Assembly (NCBI RefSeq): GCF_000972845.2
Contig: NC_040016.1
Span: forward strand, 6,778,701 to 6,842,700
DNA from: Larimichthys crocea
Taxonomy: Eukaryota > Chordata > Actinopteri > Sciaenidae
Reading direction: 5' to 3'
DNA length: 64,000 nucleotides
Shown: positions 32,610 to 44,109 of the stretch, piece by piece
Layout of the letters: each line of letters opens with the position of its first letter
Position numbering within the stretch: position 1 is the first letter of the stretch
Notes under the pieces: model-generated
Told to the model about the DNA's origin: nothing
The model's input: only the letters and a program-made list of their open reading frames with translations
The model's database searches: none
Translations under genes and position numbers: made by a program

Positions 32610-32750
32610 TGGAGGGAGACTCACAGAGCTCTGTGTGAATCTGGGAAAGTGGTGACCCTGTAGAGAGAGCAGATCTGCTGCCTGATGCTGGGATCAATGA
32701 CTTTGACTGAGCACACGCTCATCATCCCATCACACACGTGGAAGAGTGAT
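32610..32750 (-). promoter_or_regulatory. Proximal conserved upstream element of copy C
   Basis: GAGCTCTGTGTGAATCTGGG, GTGACCCTGTAGAGAGAGCA, GATCAATGACTTTGACTGAG and CATCACACACGTGGAAGAG. It is nearly identical to the element of copy A, with the CACGTG box retained. Confidence 0.65.
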
Positions 32751-33004
32751 AATGATTTTATATTTAAATTTTCTCATTTTCCTAATTTTTTCTAAACCTG
32801 AACATTTATATATTTCTGTATAGAATCTATTAAACTTAGCACACACTGAGCACACTAATCAATCCCATTTCACATGTGGGGGAAAACATTTATTTTGTAA
32901 TATAGTTATGAATTACATATATGAGAAAATACCAAATAATAATACCAAAACTTTGTGGATTTTTCTTTTATTTTTTGCCATTTTGCTACAAGATTTTAGT
33001 ACCC

Positions 33005-33270
33005 TATAAGGTTAGACAACAGTATGATGCCCATTGAAGCACACTCAGGCAGCTGTCCAGATGTAGAGTCTTTTGACACGTGCCTTGTAGTCGGTGTGAG
33101 TAACAAGTAGAGCTCAGTTTCCCACACTGACTCCCTGTATGGTCAATGAACCACAAAGGGACTTCAGTGACAGATGCTGGCTGTGTGTTGTTATAGAAAC
33201 AGAGCCTGACATCACCAGCCATCTGGAGGGAAAGGACGCCATTGGCTGGCTCTGACACTTTGTAAAACTT
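33005..33270 (-). promoter_or_regulatory. Distal module 1 of copy C (RBPJ site, E-box)
   Basis: Contains ACACGTGCC (33076-33084), GTTTCCCACACTGACTCCCT (TTCCCACA at 33119-33126), GGTCAATGAACCACAAAGG, CACAGCCAGC-type sequence and CAGCCATCTGGAGGGAAAGG. The same motifs recur in order, inverted, at 40630-40840, 44455-44670 and 48680-48900. Confidence 0.65.
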
Positions 33271-33409
33271 CAAAGTTTGGTGAAAAAAGTGTCACCAAAA
33301 TAATTTGATATCTCATTTTCATTTTCCAATCACATTTTGAACCTCCAGTCATAATCATACCTCTTTACTGATCATCAGTTAGATAAAAACTTCAGGTCTT
33401 CTCATGAGG

Positions 33410-33580
33410 GTGGGAGGTTACTTTGGCAGGGGAGCAGCTGTTTCCTGAAGTGTGCCAAATCTCTTTGGAGAATTACTCGGCTGCTGGTGGGATGGATGTC
33501 ATTCACACACTGCCCTCCAGAGCTTTCCCACACTTTCATTAGCAGAAAACACGCATGTGCCTCTCTACAAATGAACCTTT
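33410..33580 (-). promoter_or_regulatory. Distal module 2 of copy C (RBPJ site)
   Basis: GGTGGGAGGTTACTTTGGCA, GCTGTTTCCTGAAGTGTGCC, GGATGGATGTCATTCACACA and GAGCTTTCCCACACTTTCAT (TTCCCACA at 33525-33532). It recurs inverted upstream of copies E and F and beside the N gap. Confidence 0.65.
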
Positions 33581-33599
33581 CAAGAATCCTAAGCACATG

Positions 33600-35640
33600 T
33601 AGTGAGTGGCGCCAAAAGTAGAGGGTGGGACCTCCTCAAAAAATAATTACACATTTACTAGTACAGACCACACCATCAACAAGATATGTGTAAATTATTA
33701 TTATTAACAAAACAAAAGAGTGTGAGTGAAGCTTGAGCTTTTGTACTTTGTAGGCAAAACGTGTGTGTATATACTTTGCGTTGTTTATTTGTTGAGATCA
33801 CACATGTTTTGTAGATCACCTTCACTTCCAGTACTTAGCACAGGGGGTGTGGTTGTGGTTTCACCTTATTTTTTACCTGTGCACTTGGTGGCAGGAGTTT
33901 GGACAAAGAGGGTGACTGGCTCTGGTGTTTTCTGTTGACCATCTCACTATTTATTATCAAGTTTCACTGTGTCTCATCATTCATATAATATAGCTTCATC
34001 TAGTTTAGTTGGTTATGTTATACCACTTTCAGTTTTTGTTACCATTTTGGTTAATAAACATCATAAAGTTACAACAATGACCGTGGAGTTTCTTTGGATT
34101 GATATGTGTCACAGTAGGAGCCAACTCAGCCTCTTAGCTGCCGTTTTAATGAAAAGTTGCAGCTACATACTTCTTCGGCCTTTTGCTGTCTTGTGGGGAA
34201 CCTTTGGTGGGAACCCCCCTCGGGACCCTATAGAGAGTAGGAATAAAAGGGAGCCATGGGAGAAAGAAAAAGGGTGGGGAGTGCAAAAGATAATAGTGAA
34301 AGAGGAGGAGTGGGTGAGAGAAGGGTATTTATAGGAATGTTGGAAATGGCAGTTGGGGTGTGGTCCTGCTCTGGAAAATCTGCTAATAGCTTCAGTTAAA
34401 GTAAAAATGTGTGTACATAAACAATATGTGAAAATTAAAATGAACTAATTCACAACTTAGAGATATAATTAGTTCATTAATATTTTTAAAAGGTTGAAAT
34501 CTCAAGTTTGTGCGCTGGGTCGGGGTCTGAACATCAGGGTGGTACCTTCCAAGACAGACACCAATTTTGTCCACTAAGATCATAAATAATGTGATGTGAA
34601 GTAGATAAGGATTGCACCTACCGCCAAAATAAAGATAGATGACTATGGTTAAAACTAACGTTAGAGGACATTTTTAAAACTTATTGTGTCTCAGATTTTA
34701 TAACATTTATAACATGGTCTCGATTAGGTTAGACAGTTTAACAACTGAGGAAACATTACAGGAGGTGAATGTAACAAGTGAAGAAATTCAGCCACAGAGA
34801 AACACCGCAATGCTTAACGGTGAACGGTTAACATTAGTTCAGTGTCGTCTGCCAGTAACTTTACAGCAAGTGACTCTGCTGGGACTCCTACAACCATACA
34901 GGTGATTTTTATGGATCAGCAAACTAAACCAAGTCTACCCAAACTCTTTACCATCTCTGTTTAAACAAAAGGAGGAAACACAGACTTTATTTAAACCGTT
35001 ATCTGACGAAGATTTCCTGCTGAACCTGCTCAACAAACAGGCCCACAATAGGAAGGTGACCTAGCTAATCTTTGAGAGAAACCAAACTGACAGTTGTCTT
35101 GACTTCAATTCAAGTTTAAGCAGTGAGTAACTGTTAGTCAAAGCATTTTTGTTTGTTTGTTTTGTTAAAAATAGTACCTAACTGTGCTATCTGTCAAAAT
35201 GTGGCTGTTTCTGGTGTTGAATAATGGATGCAGCTTAGCTTTACCTCATGAGACAGTTAGCTATGTGATGGGACTACACGTAGTCCAGGTACAAGTAGGC
35301 TGGTATTTTATTTATTATTATTTAATATGTTAATTCTGGTTTGTTCTCAATGTCCTTTATTTTTTAGTGGTCTAAGTAGTTTTCTGTTTCAGCTAAAAGC
35401 CAGAGTATTAGAGATTGTAAATGCAGGTAACATGGCATGAAATAAACCAGATTGTTATGTTTGAACATGTATAAGAGGTTAATCCACATCGTGTAACTGG
35501 CAGAAGCACCTGCTAAAAATATTGTCTCTCACTAGTTTAAACTGTATAAGTGTGAAAAAGGTTTTAAGTCACTGAGGCACTGTTACAATCAAATGTGTGA
35601 TTTAAAACAGGTCGGGTTTTAAAAACCAGGCTCCCTTTTA
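33600..35640. other. Unit-specific insertion between distal modules 2 and 3 of copy C
   Basis: In the F unit modules 2 and 3 lie about 0.45 kb apart, and in the E unit they are nearly adjacent; here they are about 2 kb apart. The extra DNA has an A/G-rich stretch (34230-34330) and a 222-base frame at 34684-34905 that ends in a donor-like ACAG/GTGATT. No known domain or transposon hallmark is visible, so it may be an unrecognised mobile insertion. Confidence 0.4.
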
Positions 35641-35649
35641 ATCTCTTAG

Positions 35650-35800
35650 TCCCTTCAGGTCAAAGGTCTGGATCTATTGTCCCACAGGGCTCTGTGAGTG
35701 AGTTTGCTCTGGTTTCCCACACTCTGTCCTTTCACTGCTTTCACTGGAGGAACAATAGAAGTGTGTCTTATTATGCATCTCATTAGAAACAATGTCTGAC
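35650..35800 (-). promoter_or_regulatory. Distal module 3 of copy C (RBPJ site)
   Basis: CACAGGGCTCTGTGAGTGAG, GGTTTCCCACACTCTGTCCT (TTCCCACA at 35714-35721), CACTGCTTTCACTGGAGGAA, CAATAGAAGTGTGTCTTA and TCTCATTAGAAACAATGTC. This is the best preserved of the three modules across units. Confidence 0.65.
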
Positions 35801-36149
35801 CTCTTTAAAGGGAGAAATGGTTTTACATTGAAATACTCACGTTTGATAAGATGTTGTGTCAAACTTTTTTAAAATGTAAACTTTTTCTGACTTTACTTAC
35901 TGCAAATGAACAGAGTTATCTAACTTGTAAAATCTGAATGAAACAACACATTTACTGTACTTAAGTGTACAGTAAACTGGTATGTTCAGAATAGACAAAT
36001 ATGGCGGAGACATTTAATCTTTCTTTGTTATTCAAAGGTGGAATTGATATTAGAGACATATGTCAATTAAATAAGAAAAAAAACAATAAAACAGATTTGG
36101 AAAATCTCTGTTTCATCATCATAAAGAGAGGAACTGTGAGGAAAAATAA

Positions 36150-37205
36150 TGACAACATGTTGAGCAGGTAGTGTTTGTTTATTCAACAAGGCACATTGAG
36201 CCACACAAAGTATGAAAGCTCCAACTAGAGGTGATGATACATCACAACAACAACAACTTGTAGATTTCTACAAGACACACTGTACTCAGAGAGAGTAAAG
36301 GAACAACTGTCTTTATGAAAGACAAACAGTTTACAATGTTTGAGGACACAGTACTCACTGTCCTTTGAGAGTTTCTTCACAAGTGGATCAAAATATTTGA
36401 TCTTTGTGAACAAACCAAAAAACAATAAAAACTGACCTCAGAACAGGTCACATTGTTCTTAACAATGATTAAATTCAAACGGATTTGAGTTCAAAATAAT
36501 ATTGTCACTGTAAAAATGTGACAGTGTGACATTAAACAAACCTTTAACATTAAAAGGATAAACATATTGATCTCAAACAGATCATTTTTCAGTAATCACA
36601 TAACACATAAAGTGAGAAAAGTTCATGATGACAAAATTAAGATCAAATTGATCATTACTAATCAAGAGGTAACAAATACACCATTGCATTATATTCTATC
36701 AATACATGATGCTCATTGAATAATAAAAGTGTCACAGGAAAATTGTGACATGAAGCAAAACTTTTAGAAAAAAGTAAAAACATTGGATCTTACACAGATC
36801 ATTTTTGAGTAATCAGAGGATTAAAGTGAGGTAAAGTCCTTATGACAAAATGTCCATAAAAAGGCAGTTAAAGTTTTTTGATCAGTGTGATCAATAACAA
36901 TCAAAAAGATAACAAATGTTACCATAGCATTACTACCAATACATGAGTACAGTGAGGTATAATAATAATTGCAGATGCAATCAGATTTGTTTCATGCAAC
37001 ATGCTGCAAGATGTTTCTCTTTCTTAACTTGAAAGATATTGTTGCTGTCATTTCCTCAGGAAATGTCATCTTCACAAAAGACCAACACAAAATACAGCCT
37101 TCTGTCATACAGAAGAACAAGTCCATCCAACTTGAAAGAATCAGTTCAGTAATCTTTGACCAATATGATCACTCTGAGTTTGCCAGGTAGTAACTCCAGT
37201 CTGTA
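36150..37205 (-). other. 3' UTR/flank of copy D with an internal imperfect tandem duplication
   Basis: Begins at the poly(A) signal end (TTGTTTATTCAACAAGGCAC, about 36175). It holds two related blocks of roughly 240 bases, about 36510-36720 and 36720-36940. Each has a GTGACA stretch, an ACAGATCATTTTT.AGTAATCA stretch, an AAAGTGAG stretch, GATCA repeats and ..CTA.CAATACATGA. Copy C has only one such block. Homologous DNA lies inverted at 38165-38720. Confidence 0.65.
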
Positions 37206-37214
37206 GGTGTCTAC

Positions 37215-37713
37215 CACGCCTCCAGGTGGCGATGTTGACTGCCTTGTCTTTGGTGATGCTGGTCTGGACTGTGGAGCTCAGAGGAGTGAAGTCAGCCTCT
37301 CTCAGGTTCTCATCAGAGGAAGACTGCAGCTTGTTGAAGTGGTTCAGGCAGTCTTCTCTGCTGTTGATGCTGCTGCTGCAGTCGTCTCAGGACACCAAAC
37401 TGTCATCTCCAGGATGTCTGCTTTCCCAGCTTGGAGTCTGGCCTGCTGTTTGAGGAACTCTGGACCAGGAGAGACTTGAGTGCCTCAATGCTGCTGTTGA
37501 TTCGCTCTTCTGTAACCTTCTCCACCAGAGGCTTTCTGACGCCAGAGAGAAGAACAAAGTCATTAAAAACTATTCTGGAGTAAAGTGTTAGCATGAACAA
37601 AGACAAACTCTCATTAACCATATTTAAATCTTCTTGAATCTTCAATTTACCTTGTGGGTCAGAGTCAGATGCTCCTGAGATTTGATCATAGCTGCAGTGA
37701 TTGTAGGTGCCAT
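37215..37713 (-). pseudogene. her4: her copy D: her4-type, Orange-less, with several frameshifts
   Basis: Exon 1 (37713-37651) is intact, with one substitution giving MIKSQ for MTKSQ, and the intron is nearly identical to that of copy C. Exon 2 aligns to copy C throughout, including the shared Orange deletion. It carries about ten one- or two-base insertions or deletions, for example GGTTCAGGCAGTC for GGTTCAGCAGTC, ACACCAAAC for ACACAAAC, and a lost G in the WRPW codons. The acceptor is altered from GAGCTGCAG to GACGCCAG on the complementary reading. Few substitutions accompany the indels. That looks more like uncorrected long-read sequence than neutral decay, so the gene may be intact in the animal. 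Confidence 0.75.
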
Positions 37714-37764
37714 GTCTGGAATCTTGTGCTGTAGAGGTCTCTGTAGAGAGAATCTGCTCTCTGC

Positions 37765-38095
37765 TGGCTTCCCCTCCTATTTATAGTCCCACATCTCCAT
37801 ATGAATGTGTGGTCTTGGTCTGAGTAGAGTTTCTCACAGTCTCAGCCATCGAGAGAGCTTGGTGCACAATAAAGGATGTACACAGCCGAATGGTTATTGG
37901 TGTGAGGGCAATGGTTAGATCTTCAGGGGAACAGGTGGAGGACTGGGGGGGTATGGGAGGGAACTCAAGAGCTCTTTTTGTTCTGGGAAAGTGGTGACCC
38001 TGTAGAGAGAGCAGATCTGCTGCCTGATGCTGGGATCAATGACTTTGACTGAGCACACGCTCATCATCCCATCACACACGTGGGAGAGTGACAGT
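37765..38095 (-). promoter_or_regulatory. Promoter and proximal element of copy D
   Basis: CTCCTATTTATAGTCCCACA (TATA), GTTTCTCACAGTCTCAGCC (RBPJ-type TGTGAGAA), a damaged CCAAT, then GGGAAAGTGGTGACCCTGTA and CATCACACACGTGGGAGAGT. The whole set matches copies A-C with scattered one-base indels. Confidence 0.65.
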
Positions 38096-38164
38096 TAGTT
38101 GCATACGTGGCAAAAATGTTTGCATAACCTTCTCAGTTCATTTGCGCATCATTTTAGTGTAACC

Positions 38165-38720
38165 ATATAATGCAATGGTGATATTTGTTACCTCTTGATT
38201 CGTAATGATGATTTTGAATTTAATTGTCCTTTTTATGGACATTTGTCATCATGGACTTCTCTCACTTATGTGATTATTGAAAAATTGATCTGTTTAAGAT
38301 CAATATGTTTATTCCTTTTCATGTTAAGTTTGTTAATGTCACATTGTCACAGTTTTACCGTGACAATATCATTTTTACTCAAATCCATTTGAATTTTAAT
38401 GATTGTTACGAACAATGTGACCTGTTTTTAAGTCAGTTTTTATGTTTTTTGTTTTTGTTCACCAAAGGTCAAATATTTTGATCCACTTGTGAAAGAAACT
38501 CTCAAGGACAGTGGAGTACTGTGTCCTCAACTAATTGTAAACTGTTTGTTTTATCAAGACGTTGTTCCTTCACTCCTCTGAGTACAGTGTGTCTTGTAGA
38601 CAATCTACAAGTTGTTGTTGTTGTGATGTAATTCCTCACCTCTAGTTGGAGCTTTCCTACTGTGTTGGCTCCATTGGCCTTGGTTGAACATAAACAAACA
38701 CTGAAGCGAAAACTTTGTGT
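38165..38720 (+). repeat. Inverted, gene-less copy of the her 3' flank
   Basis: Reads on the plus strand like the 3' flanks of copies E and F: TTTGTTACCTCTTGATTCGT, TTTTATGGACATTTGTCATC, GTCACAGTTTTACCGTGACA, AACAATGTGACCTGTTTTTA and AATCTACAAGTTGTTGTTG. It is therefore the inverse of 36150-36700. The junction with the copy D proximal element lies at about 38095-38165 with no gene or promoter between, so copy D is flanked by inverted arms. Confidence 0.7.
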
Positions 38721-38799
38721 TCTCATGTATTATGTGTCACAGTTACCCTTTTACTTATGATGAAAGAAGACTTTTCTATATTTATTTGGTCTTTAATTC

Positions 38800-39980
38800 A
38801 CGTGATAGAAAGTACGAAAGAAGCAGGAATTATTTCTCTACGTCCACTGAACCTTTCTTAATTGAAAATATGAACATGACACATTTTGTTTACATAATGT
38901 TTCAGAGTGCTGTCTAGGGGTTTCAGAACTGACGACTGACAAAACCAACTCGAGGGAGAAAAACACCCTGAAAAGATGTTGTTAAAAGGGCACGCACATG
39001 ATGAGCCGGATGATGGTGCACCAAGTGTTGCAGCTGACCAGCAGGGGGCCAAAGCAGCCGAGAAACCCTCTGCGTTGCGAGACGTTGGATCCAATCTGTG
39101 ACGTCTTTGGTCATCAACTAACATCAGAGATGAAAAATGGATGGAAAAAAGATGTCAAAACCCTTCCAAGAACAGAGAAGGAGAAAGTATGCAGCACCCA
39201 GTTTACACAGATCCAAGCATAATCAGAGAACTGATTGATTAATATAGAGCATCAACTTGAGGATGTGATGGCATCAATGAGGAAGGGACCCCTGGGTGAG
39301 GGCCAGTCAACAGCCAGCAGGGTGTGAACTACCACCACAGAGAGCTACCACATGTTACAGGGACCCCACGTTGATCCTTTTATGGTTACCACTGAAACAT
39401 AAAACTTACAAACATTTGAAAAAATGGCCACTCTCTATCGTTGGCCAAAAGAGCGTGGGGCTAACCACCTCATTCCTCTGCTCCGTTTAAATCACAACTG
39501 TGCATAAGTCTCATGGACTTTGCATATTCTGAAGATTTGACAAAGTCAAAGAATGAATTGTGGCTGATATGAAATCCACAAGCAGAACACCTAGACGACA
39601 GTTCTGTTATTGGACGTCAATCAGGTTGAAATCCCACTTGAACTGTATGTGTGTCTCGAAGCACCGTTTAACTGGATGGGTCGGACCCAAACCCTCCACA
39701 GGACAGACCATTTGTGACTTGTGATTTAGAGCCAGTTTAGGATGTTGAGCCCAGAGCTGGAGGTATGGATCCGTGAAAGGACTGGTAGATGGCAGAAGAA
39801 GCTTACTGTTTGATTGTAACCATGTCAGCCCGAACTGGGAACAGAAGGAGACCCCTTTGACCCCACTCAGGCAACTGACACTATGTATAAATCTAACCAT
39901 AGTTAATTTGGTTAATTCCTTTTAAAATAATTGACTATAAATGTTACTTCACTCTGTTAATGTTCGTGATTCAACTCTAT
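38800..39980. other. Unassigned segment between the D and E units
   Basis: Sequence with more balanced base composition that has no counterpart in the F unit (43.1-43.55 kb). It contains a minus-strand frame (39607-39900) without a recognised domain, and the stretch GACCAGCAGGGGGCCAAAGC. It could be a mobile insertion, but no terminal repeats or target duplications are apparent. Confidence 0.4.
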
Positions 39981-40109
39981 CGATAAAAGAAATGCAGAAA
40001 ATTGTTACATTTTAAAGACACTTTTTTTGCATCAGTAATTTTGGAATAGTGTCAATTACCAGGTTGTTATGTTTTAGTGTAAAAAGGTTTAAAGTTCACC
40101 ATTCACTCT

Positions 40110-40240
40110 TTAAAGATGTCAAACTTGTTTCTGATGAGATTGCAAAATCAGGCACACTCTATTGTTCCTCTATTAAAATCAGTGTGAAAGGACAAGATTG
40201 GGAAAAACCAGAGGAAACTCACTCACAGAGCTCCTGTGGG
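40110..40240 (+). promoter_or_regulatory. Distal module 3 of copy E
   Basis: GGCACACTCTATTGTTCCTC, AGTGTGAAAGGACAAGATTG, GGGAAAAACCAGAGGAAACT, CACTCACAGAGCTCCTGTGG. This is the inverse of 35650-35800; the RBPJ site is degraded to TTGGGAA by apparent indels. Confidence 0.55.
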
Positions 40241-40299
40241 ACATCGATCCCGACCCTCTACCCTTGGCGCCACTCACTGCATGTGCCTCAAGTCCATTG

Positions 40300-40460
40300 T
40301 CGAAAGGCACGTGCTATTTTGCTACATGGTCAGATGTGTGGGAAAGCTTCGGAGCGGCAGAGTTAGGTGTGAATGACATCCATCCACCCGCAGCCGAGTT
40401 TAATCTCCAAAGGGATTGGCACACTTCAGGGAAAACCAGCTGCTTCCCACCCTCATGAGA
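40300..40460 (+). promoter_or_regulatory. Distal module 2 of copy E (RBPJ site)
   Basis: GATGTGTGGGAAAGCTTCGG (TGTGGGAA at 40337-40344), GTGTGAATGACATCCATCC, CAAAGGGATTGGCACACTTC and CTTCCCACCCTCATGAGAAG. It is the reverse complement of 33410-33580. Confidence 0.6.
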
Positions 40461-40629
40461 AGCCGCTGAAATCTTTATCCAAGTGATGGTCAGTACAGAG
40501 ATGTGATTATGACTGGAGGTTCAAGTGCCTGATGATGATTGAAAACGTAAAATTTGAGACAACAAATAATTTCAAGAAAATTTAAGACAAACTTTTGATC
40601 CAAACTTTGACGTTTTACAAAGTTGTCCG

Positions 40630-40840
40630 CGCCCGCCAATGGGTCCTTTCCCTCCAGATGGCTTGTGATGTCAGGGCTCTGTTTCTATAACAACACACAG
40701 CCAGCCATCTTTTTTTTTGTCACTGAAGTCCTTTGTGGTTCATTGCCCTACAGGGAGTCAGTGTGGGGAAACTGAGCTCTTACTTGTTTACTCACCCCGA
40801 CTACCAAGGCCCGTGTCAAAAGATCTCTACTCGAGACAGC
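40630..40840 (+). promoter_or_regulatory. Distal module 1 of copy E
   Basis: CCAATGGGTCCTTTCCCTCC, AGATGGCTTGTGATGTCAGG, GCTCTGTTTCTATAACAACA, AGTCAGTGTGGGGAAACTGA and TACTTGTTTACTCACCCCGA. It is the reverse complement of 33005-33270, with an extra G in the RBPJ site. Confidence 0.6.
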
Positions 40841-41114
40841 TGCCTGATCATTGTTTTTTATTTGAGTTTATTTTAAAGTGCCTCAAAGAAACATCACACT
40901 GTTCTCTAACTGTTCTTTGCAGTTCTGAGGATGTAGGACTTTGAAAACAATAAATTCTGAAAAATCAATAAAAGAACAGAGGGACAACCCTTACTGCATT
41001 TGTAAGATTTTACCCACAAATAAAAACCCGGGGGTTTTTTTTTTTTTCTTTTCAAAACCTAATTTCTAGGCTCTGTTTCTATCATGCATTGTATTGCATT
41101 TGTTGAACCATAAA

Positions 41115-41435
41115 CGGTGAGTGTGTGCTCAGTCAAAGTCATTTATCCCCGCATTCAGGCAGCAGATCTGCTCTCTCTACAGGGTCACCACTTTCCCAGA
41201 ATTCACAAGAGCTTGTGAGTCTCTCTCCAGTCACCCCCCCAGTCCTCCACCTGTTCCCCGGCGATCTAACCATTGTCCTCACACCAATATCACCAATTTC
41301 GGCGTTTGTAACCTTATGTGCCACCAAGCTCTTGATTGCTGAGACTGTGAGAAACTCCCAGCCAGACCTAAAGGCCAAGACCCACACATTCATATGGAGA
41401 TGTGGGACTTATAAATAGGAGGGATGAGCCAGCAG
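41115..41435 (+). promoter_or_regulatory. Proximal element and core promoter of copy E
   Basis: GTGTGTGCTCAGTCAAAGTC, CTCTCTACAGGGTCACCACT and TTTCCCAGAATTCAC are followed by GACTGTGAGAAACTCCC (RBPJ-type TGTGAGAA), CATATGGAGATGTGGGACT and TATAAATAGGAGGG near 41411. It is the copy B arrangement with scattered indels. Confidence 0.65.
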
Positions 41436-41482
41436 AGCGCATGATTCTCTCTACAGAGGACCTCTACAGGAGATCCAGGGAC

Positions 41483-42003
41483 ATGCACCTACCATCACTT
41501 GCAGCTCTGACCAATCTCAGGAGGCCTCTGACTCTGACCCACAAGGTTAAATGAAGATTCAAGGACGATTTAAATATGCGTTAATGAGAGGTTGCTTTGT
41601 TTCATGCTTAACACTTTATCCCGAATAAAATTGATTAATGAATTGTTCTTCTCTTGCAGCCTTCAGAAAGGCCTTCTGGTGGAGAAGTTACAGCCAGAGA
41701 GGACCTCAACAGAGCATGCGCAAGCTCAAGTCTCTCCTGGGTCCAGAGGCTTACTCAAACAGCAGCCAGACTCCAAGCTGGAGAAAGAAAGCAGACATCC
41801 TGGAGATGACAGTTTGTGTCCTGAGACAACTGCAGAAGCAGCACACAACAGCGAGAAGACTGCTGAACCATTCAACACGCTGCAGTCTTCTTCTGATGAG
41901 ACACCTGTGAGCGAGGCTGACTTCTTCCTCTGAGCTCCACAGTCAGACCCGCGTCCACAAAGACAAGGGTCCAGTCAACAGCGCCCCCTGGAGGCCGTGG
42001 TAG
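41483..42003 (+). pseudogene. her4: her copy E: her4-type, Orange-less, frameshifted
   Basis: Exon 1 from ATG at 41483 has lost one G directly after the start codon relative to copies A-D. The intron and acceptor are recognisable. Exon 2 aligns from AGAAGTTACAGCCAGAGAGG through CAGACATCCTGGAGATGACA to GGAGGCCGTGGTAG (stop 42001-42003). The Orange domain is missing at the same place as in copies C and D (GCACACAACAGCGAGAAGAC). Numerous single-base indels break the frame. Whether it is a true pseudogene or poorly corrected sequence cannot be decided here. Confidence 0.72.
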
Positions 42004-43035
42004 ACACTACAGATGGCGTTAATACCTGACCAACTCAGATGATCAATTGTCAAAGATTATGAACTGACTCTCTTTTCACGTTTGATGGATTGTTCTTCTG
42101 TATGTACCGACGGCTTGTATTTTGTGTTAGTCTTGTGAAGATGGGACATTTCCTGAGGAAATGACAGCCAAAACAATCTCTTTCAGTTTCAGAAAGAGTC
42201 CCCTCTTTCCTGCATGTTGCATGAACCAAATTGATTGCATTGCCATTATTATTATACCTTCACTGTACTCATGTATTGGTAGTCTATGCTATTGGTAACA
42301 TTTGTTATCTTTTTATTGTTATTGATTTCACCACTGATCAAAAAAACTTTTTTAACTGTTCCTTTTTTATGGACATTTTGTCATCATGGACTTTACCTCA
42401 CTTTTAACCTCTCTGATTACTCAAAAACCTGATTTGGTCAGATCCAAAAAGAATTATAATTGCACTGGTTGCTATTTCGTTACCTCTTGATTAGTAAATG
42501 ATCATTTGGATCATAATGTCTTTTTCTGGACATTTTGTCATCATGACTTTTTCTCACTTTATGTGATTATTGAAAAATGATCTGTTTCAGATTCAATATG
42601 TTTATCCTTTCATGTTTTTTAAAAAGGTTTGTTTTAATGTCACACTGTCACCGTTTTCAGTGACAATATTCATTTTTAACTCAAAAATTCATTTGAATTT
42701 AATAATTGTTAAGAACAATGTGACCTGTTTTAAGGTCAGTTTTTAAGTTTTTTGTTTTTGTTCCCAAAGGTCCAAATATTTTACTCCACTTGTGAAGAAA
42801 ACTCCAATGACAGTGAAGTACTGTGTCCTTAAATATTGTAAACTGTTTTGTCTTTCATAAAGACAGTTGTTTCCTTTACCTCTCTGAGTACAGTGTGTCT
42901 TGTATAAATCTACAAGTTGTTGTTGTCCTGGATGTATCATCACCTCTAGTTGGAGCTTTCATACTTTGTGTGGCTCTTGTGCCTTGTTGAATAAACAAAC
43001 ACTGCAAACTGTGAAAACTTTGTGTTTGTTAATCC
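42004..43035 (+). other. 3' UTR/flank of copy E
   Basis: Holds the inverse of the copy C and D 3' flanks: GACATTTCCTGAGGAAATGA, ATTGGTAGTCTATGCTATTG, GACCTGTTTTAAGGTCAG, AATCTACAAGTTGTTGTTG and a poly(A) signal in GTTGAATAAACAAACACTGC (about 42987). Confidence 0.65.
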
Positions 43036-43559
43036 TGTCATTTGTGTCTAGTTACCCTCTTAATATGATGAGGAGAATTCTACATTGAATATTCATTTTT
43101 TTGCTAAATTGATCGGAACAACTTCATAATTGTTCAAAACCCATGTGACAAATCAAGATTGACCTTCAGCTCATACAATAATTCAGTAATGCAGATTTTA
43201 TCATTAACCTTGGTCAGTGTAAAACTATTCATTGATTTTCAACAATCAATTGAACCTTTTGAAAATGACAAAAATATCAAGTGAAAATATGTTTTCCTAA
43301 CGTGTTATAAACTAAGCATAATATTGACTTTATTCATATCAGAAATGTTACATTATGTATAGGAAATGTTAACATGTTATGTTAATCTTTTGATGTGCCA
43401 GTGACTCGGCGTCATCCAAAACCGATCAGAAAAGGTTTAGATTTTCAAGCACGTTTTGCCATCATATATGAATTTCCGTGTTTTTAATTGTAAACTGCTT
43501 TAAAGTTAACATTACCTCACTTTAGAGGAGGTTCAGACATTGTTTCTATGAGGATGCAC

Positions 43560-43660
43560 ATAAGACACACTTCCATGTTCTTCCAGTGAAAGCAGTTGTG
43601 CAAAGGAAAAAAGGCGTGTGTGGAAACCAGCAGGAAAACTCACTCACAAGCCCTGTGGAA
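43560..43660 (+). promoter_or_regulatory. Distal module 3 of copy F
   Basis: AAGACACACTTCCATGTTCT, TCCAGTGAAAGCAGTTGTGC, GTGTGTGGAAACCAGCAGG and AACTCACTCACAAGCCCTGT. It is the counterpart of 35650-35800 inverted; the RBPJ site appears as TGTGGAAA, one G short. Confidence 0.55.
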
Positions 43661-44109
43661 CATAGCCAGCCCCTTTGGCCTGACGGGACAGAGACTAAAA
43701 TGGACCTTGCTCTTAAACTGAATCCTCCTGAACTCAGGCTTCCTACATGAGATTCATTTCAAAACTCCTATTCCAGAATACATTTCAGACTTCTCGGTTG
43801 TTTATCAAAACATATTTGAACATGTGAATATAAATACTAGATGTTATTAAGTGAAATATTAAAAAACAAAACAAAAAACACACAACGTTACACATTGTTT
43901 TGCATTCTGACTAGTATGTTCACTGTTTTTATGACTTACCGGTTTGATTTACTTCCCCAGAAACGATGATCCATTTCCATATGGAAAATAATCCTGCATT
44001 AATCGAAATGTGCTTTTATCATTTGCTAAATTGATTCGGATGAGCTGTGTTTTTGAACTGTAAAAAACACCTCCCTGTGTTTTAAAATGAGAGTGCTCAA
44101 ATGTATATT

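Noticed and set aside
39607..39900. 97-codon minus-strand frame in the segment between D and E
   Set aside because: No recognisable domain, and it lies in the indel-rich block where frames are unreliable.
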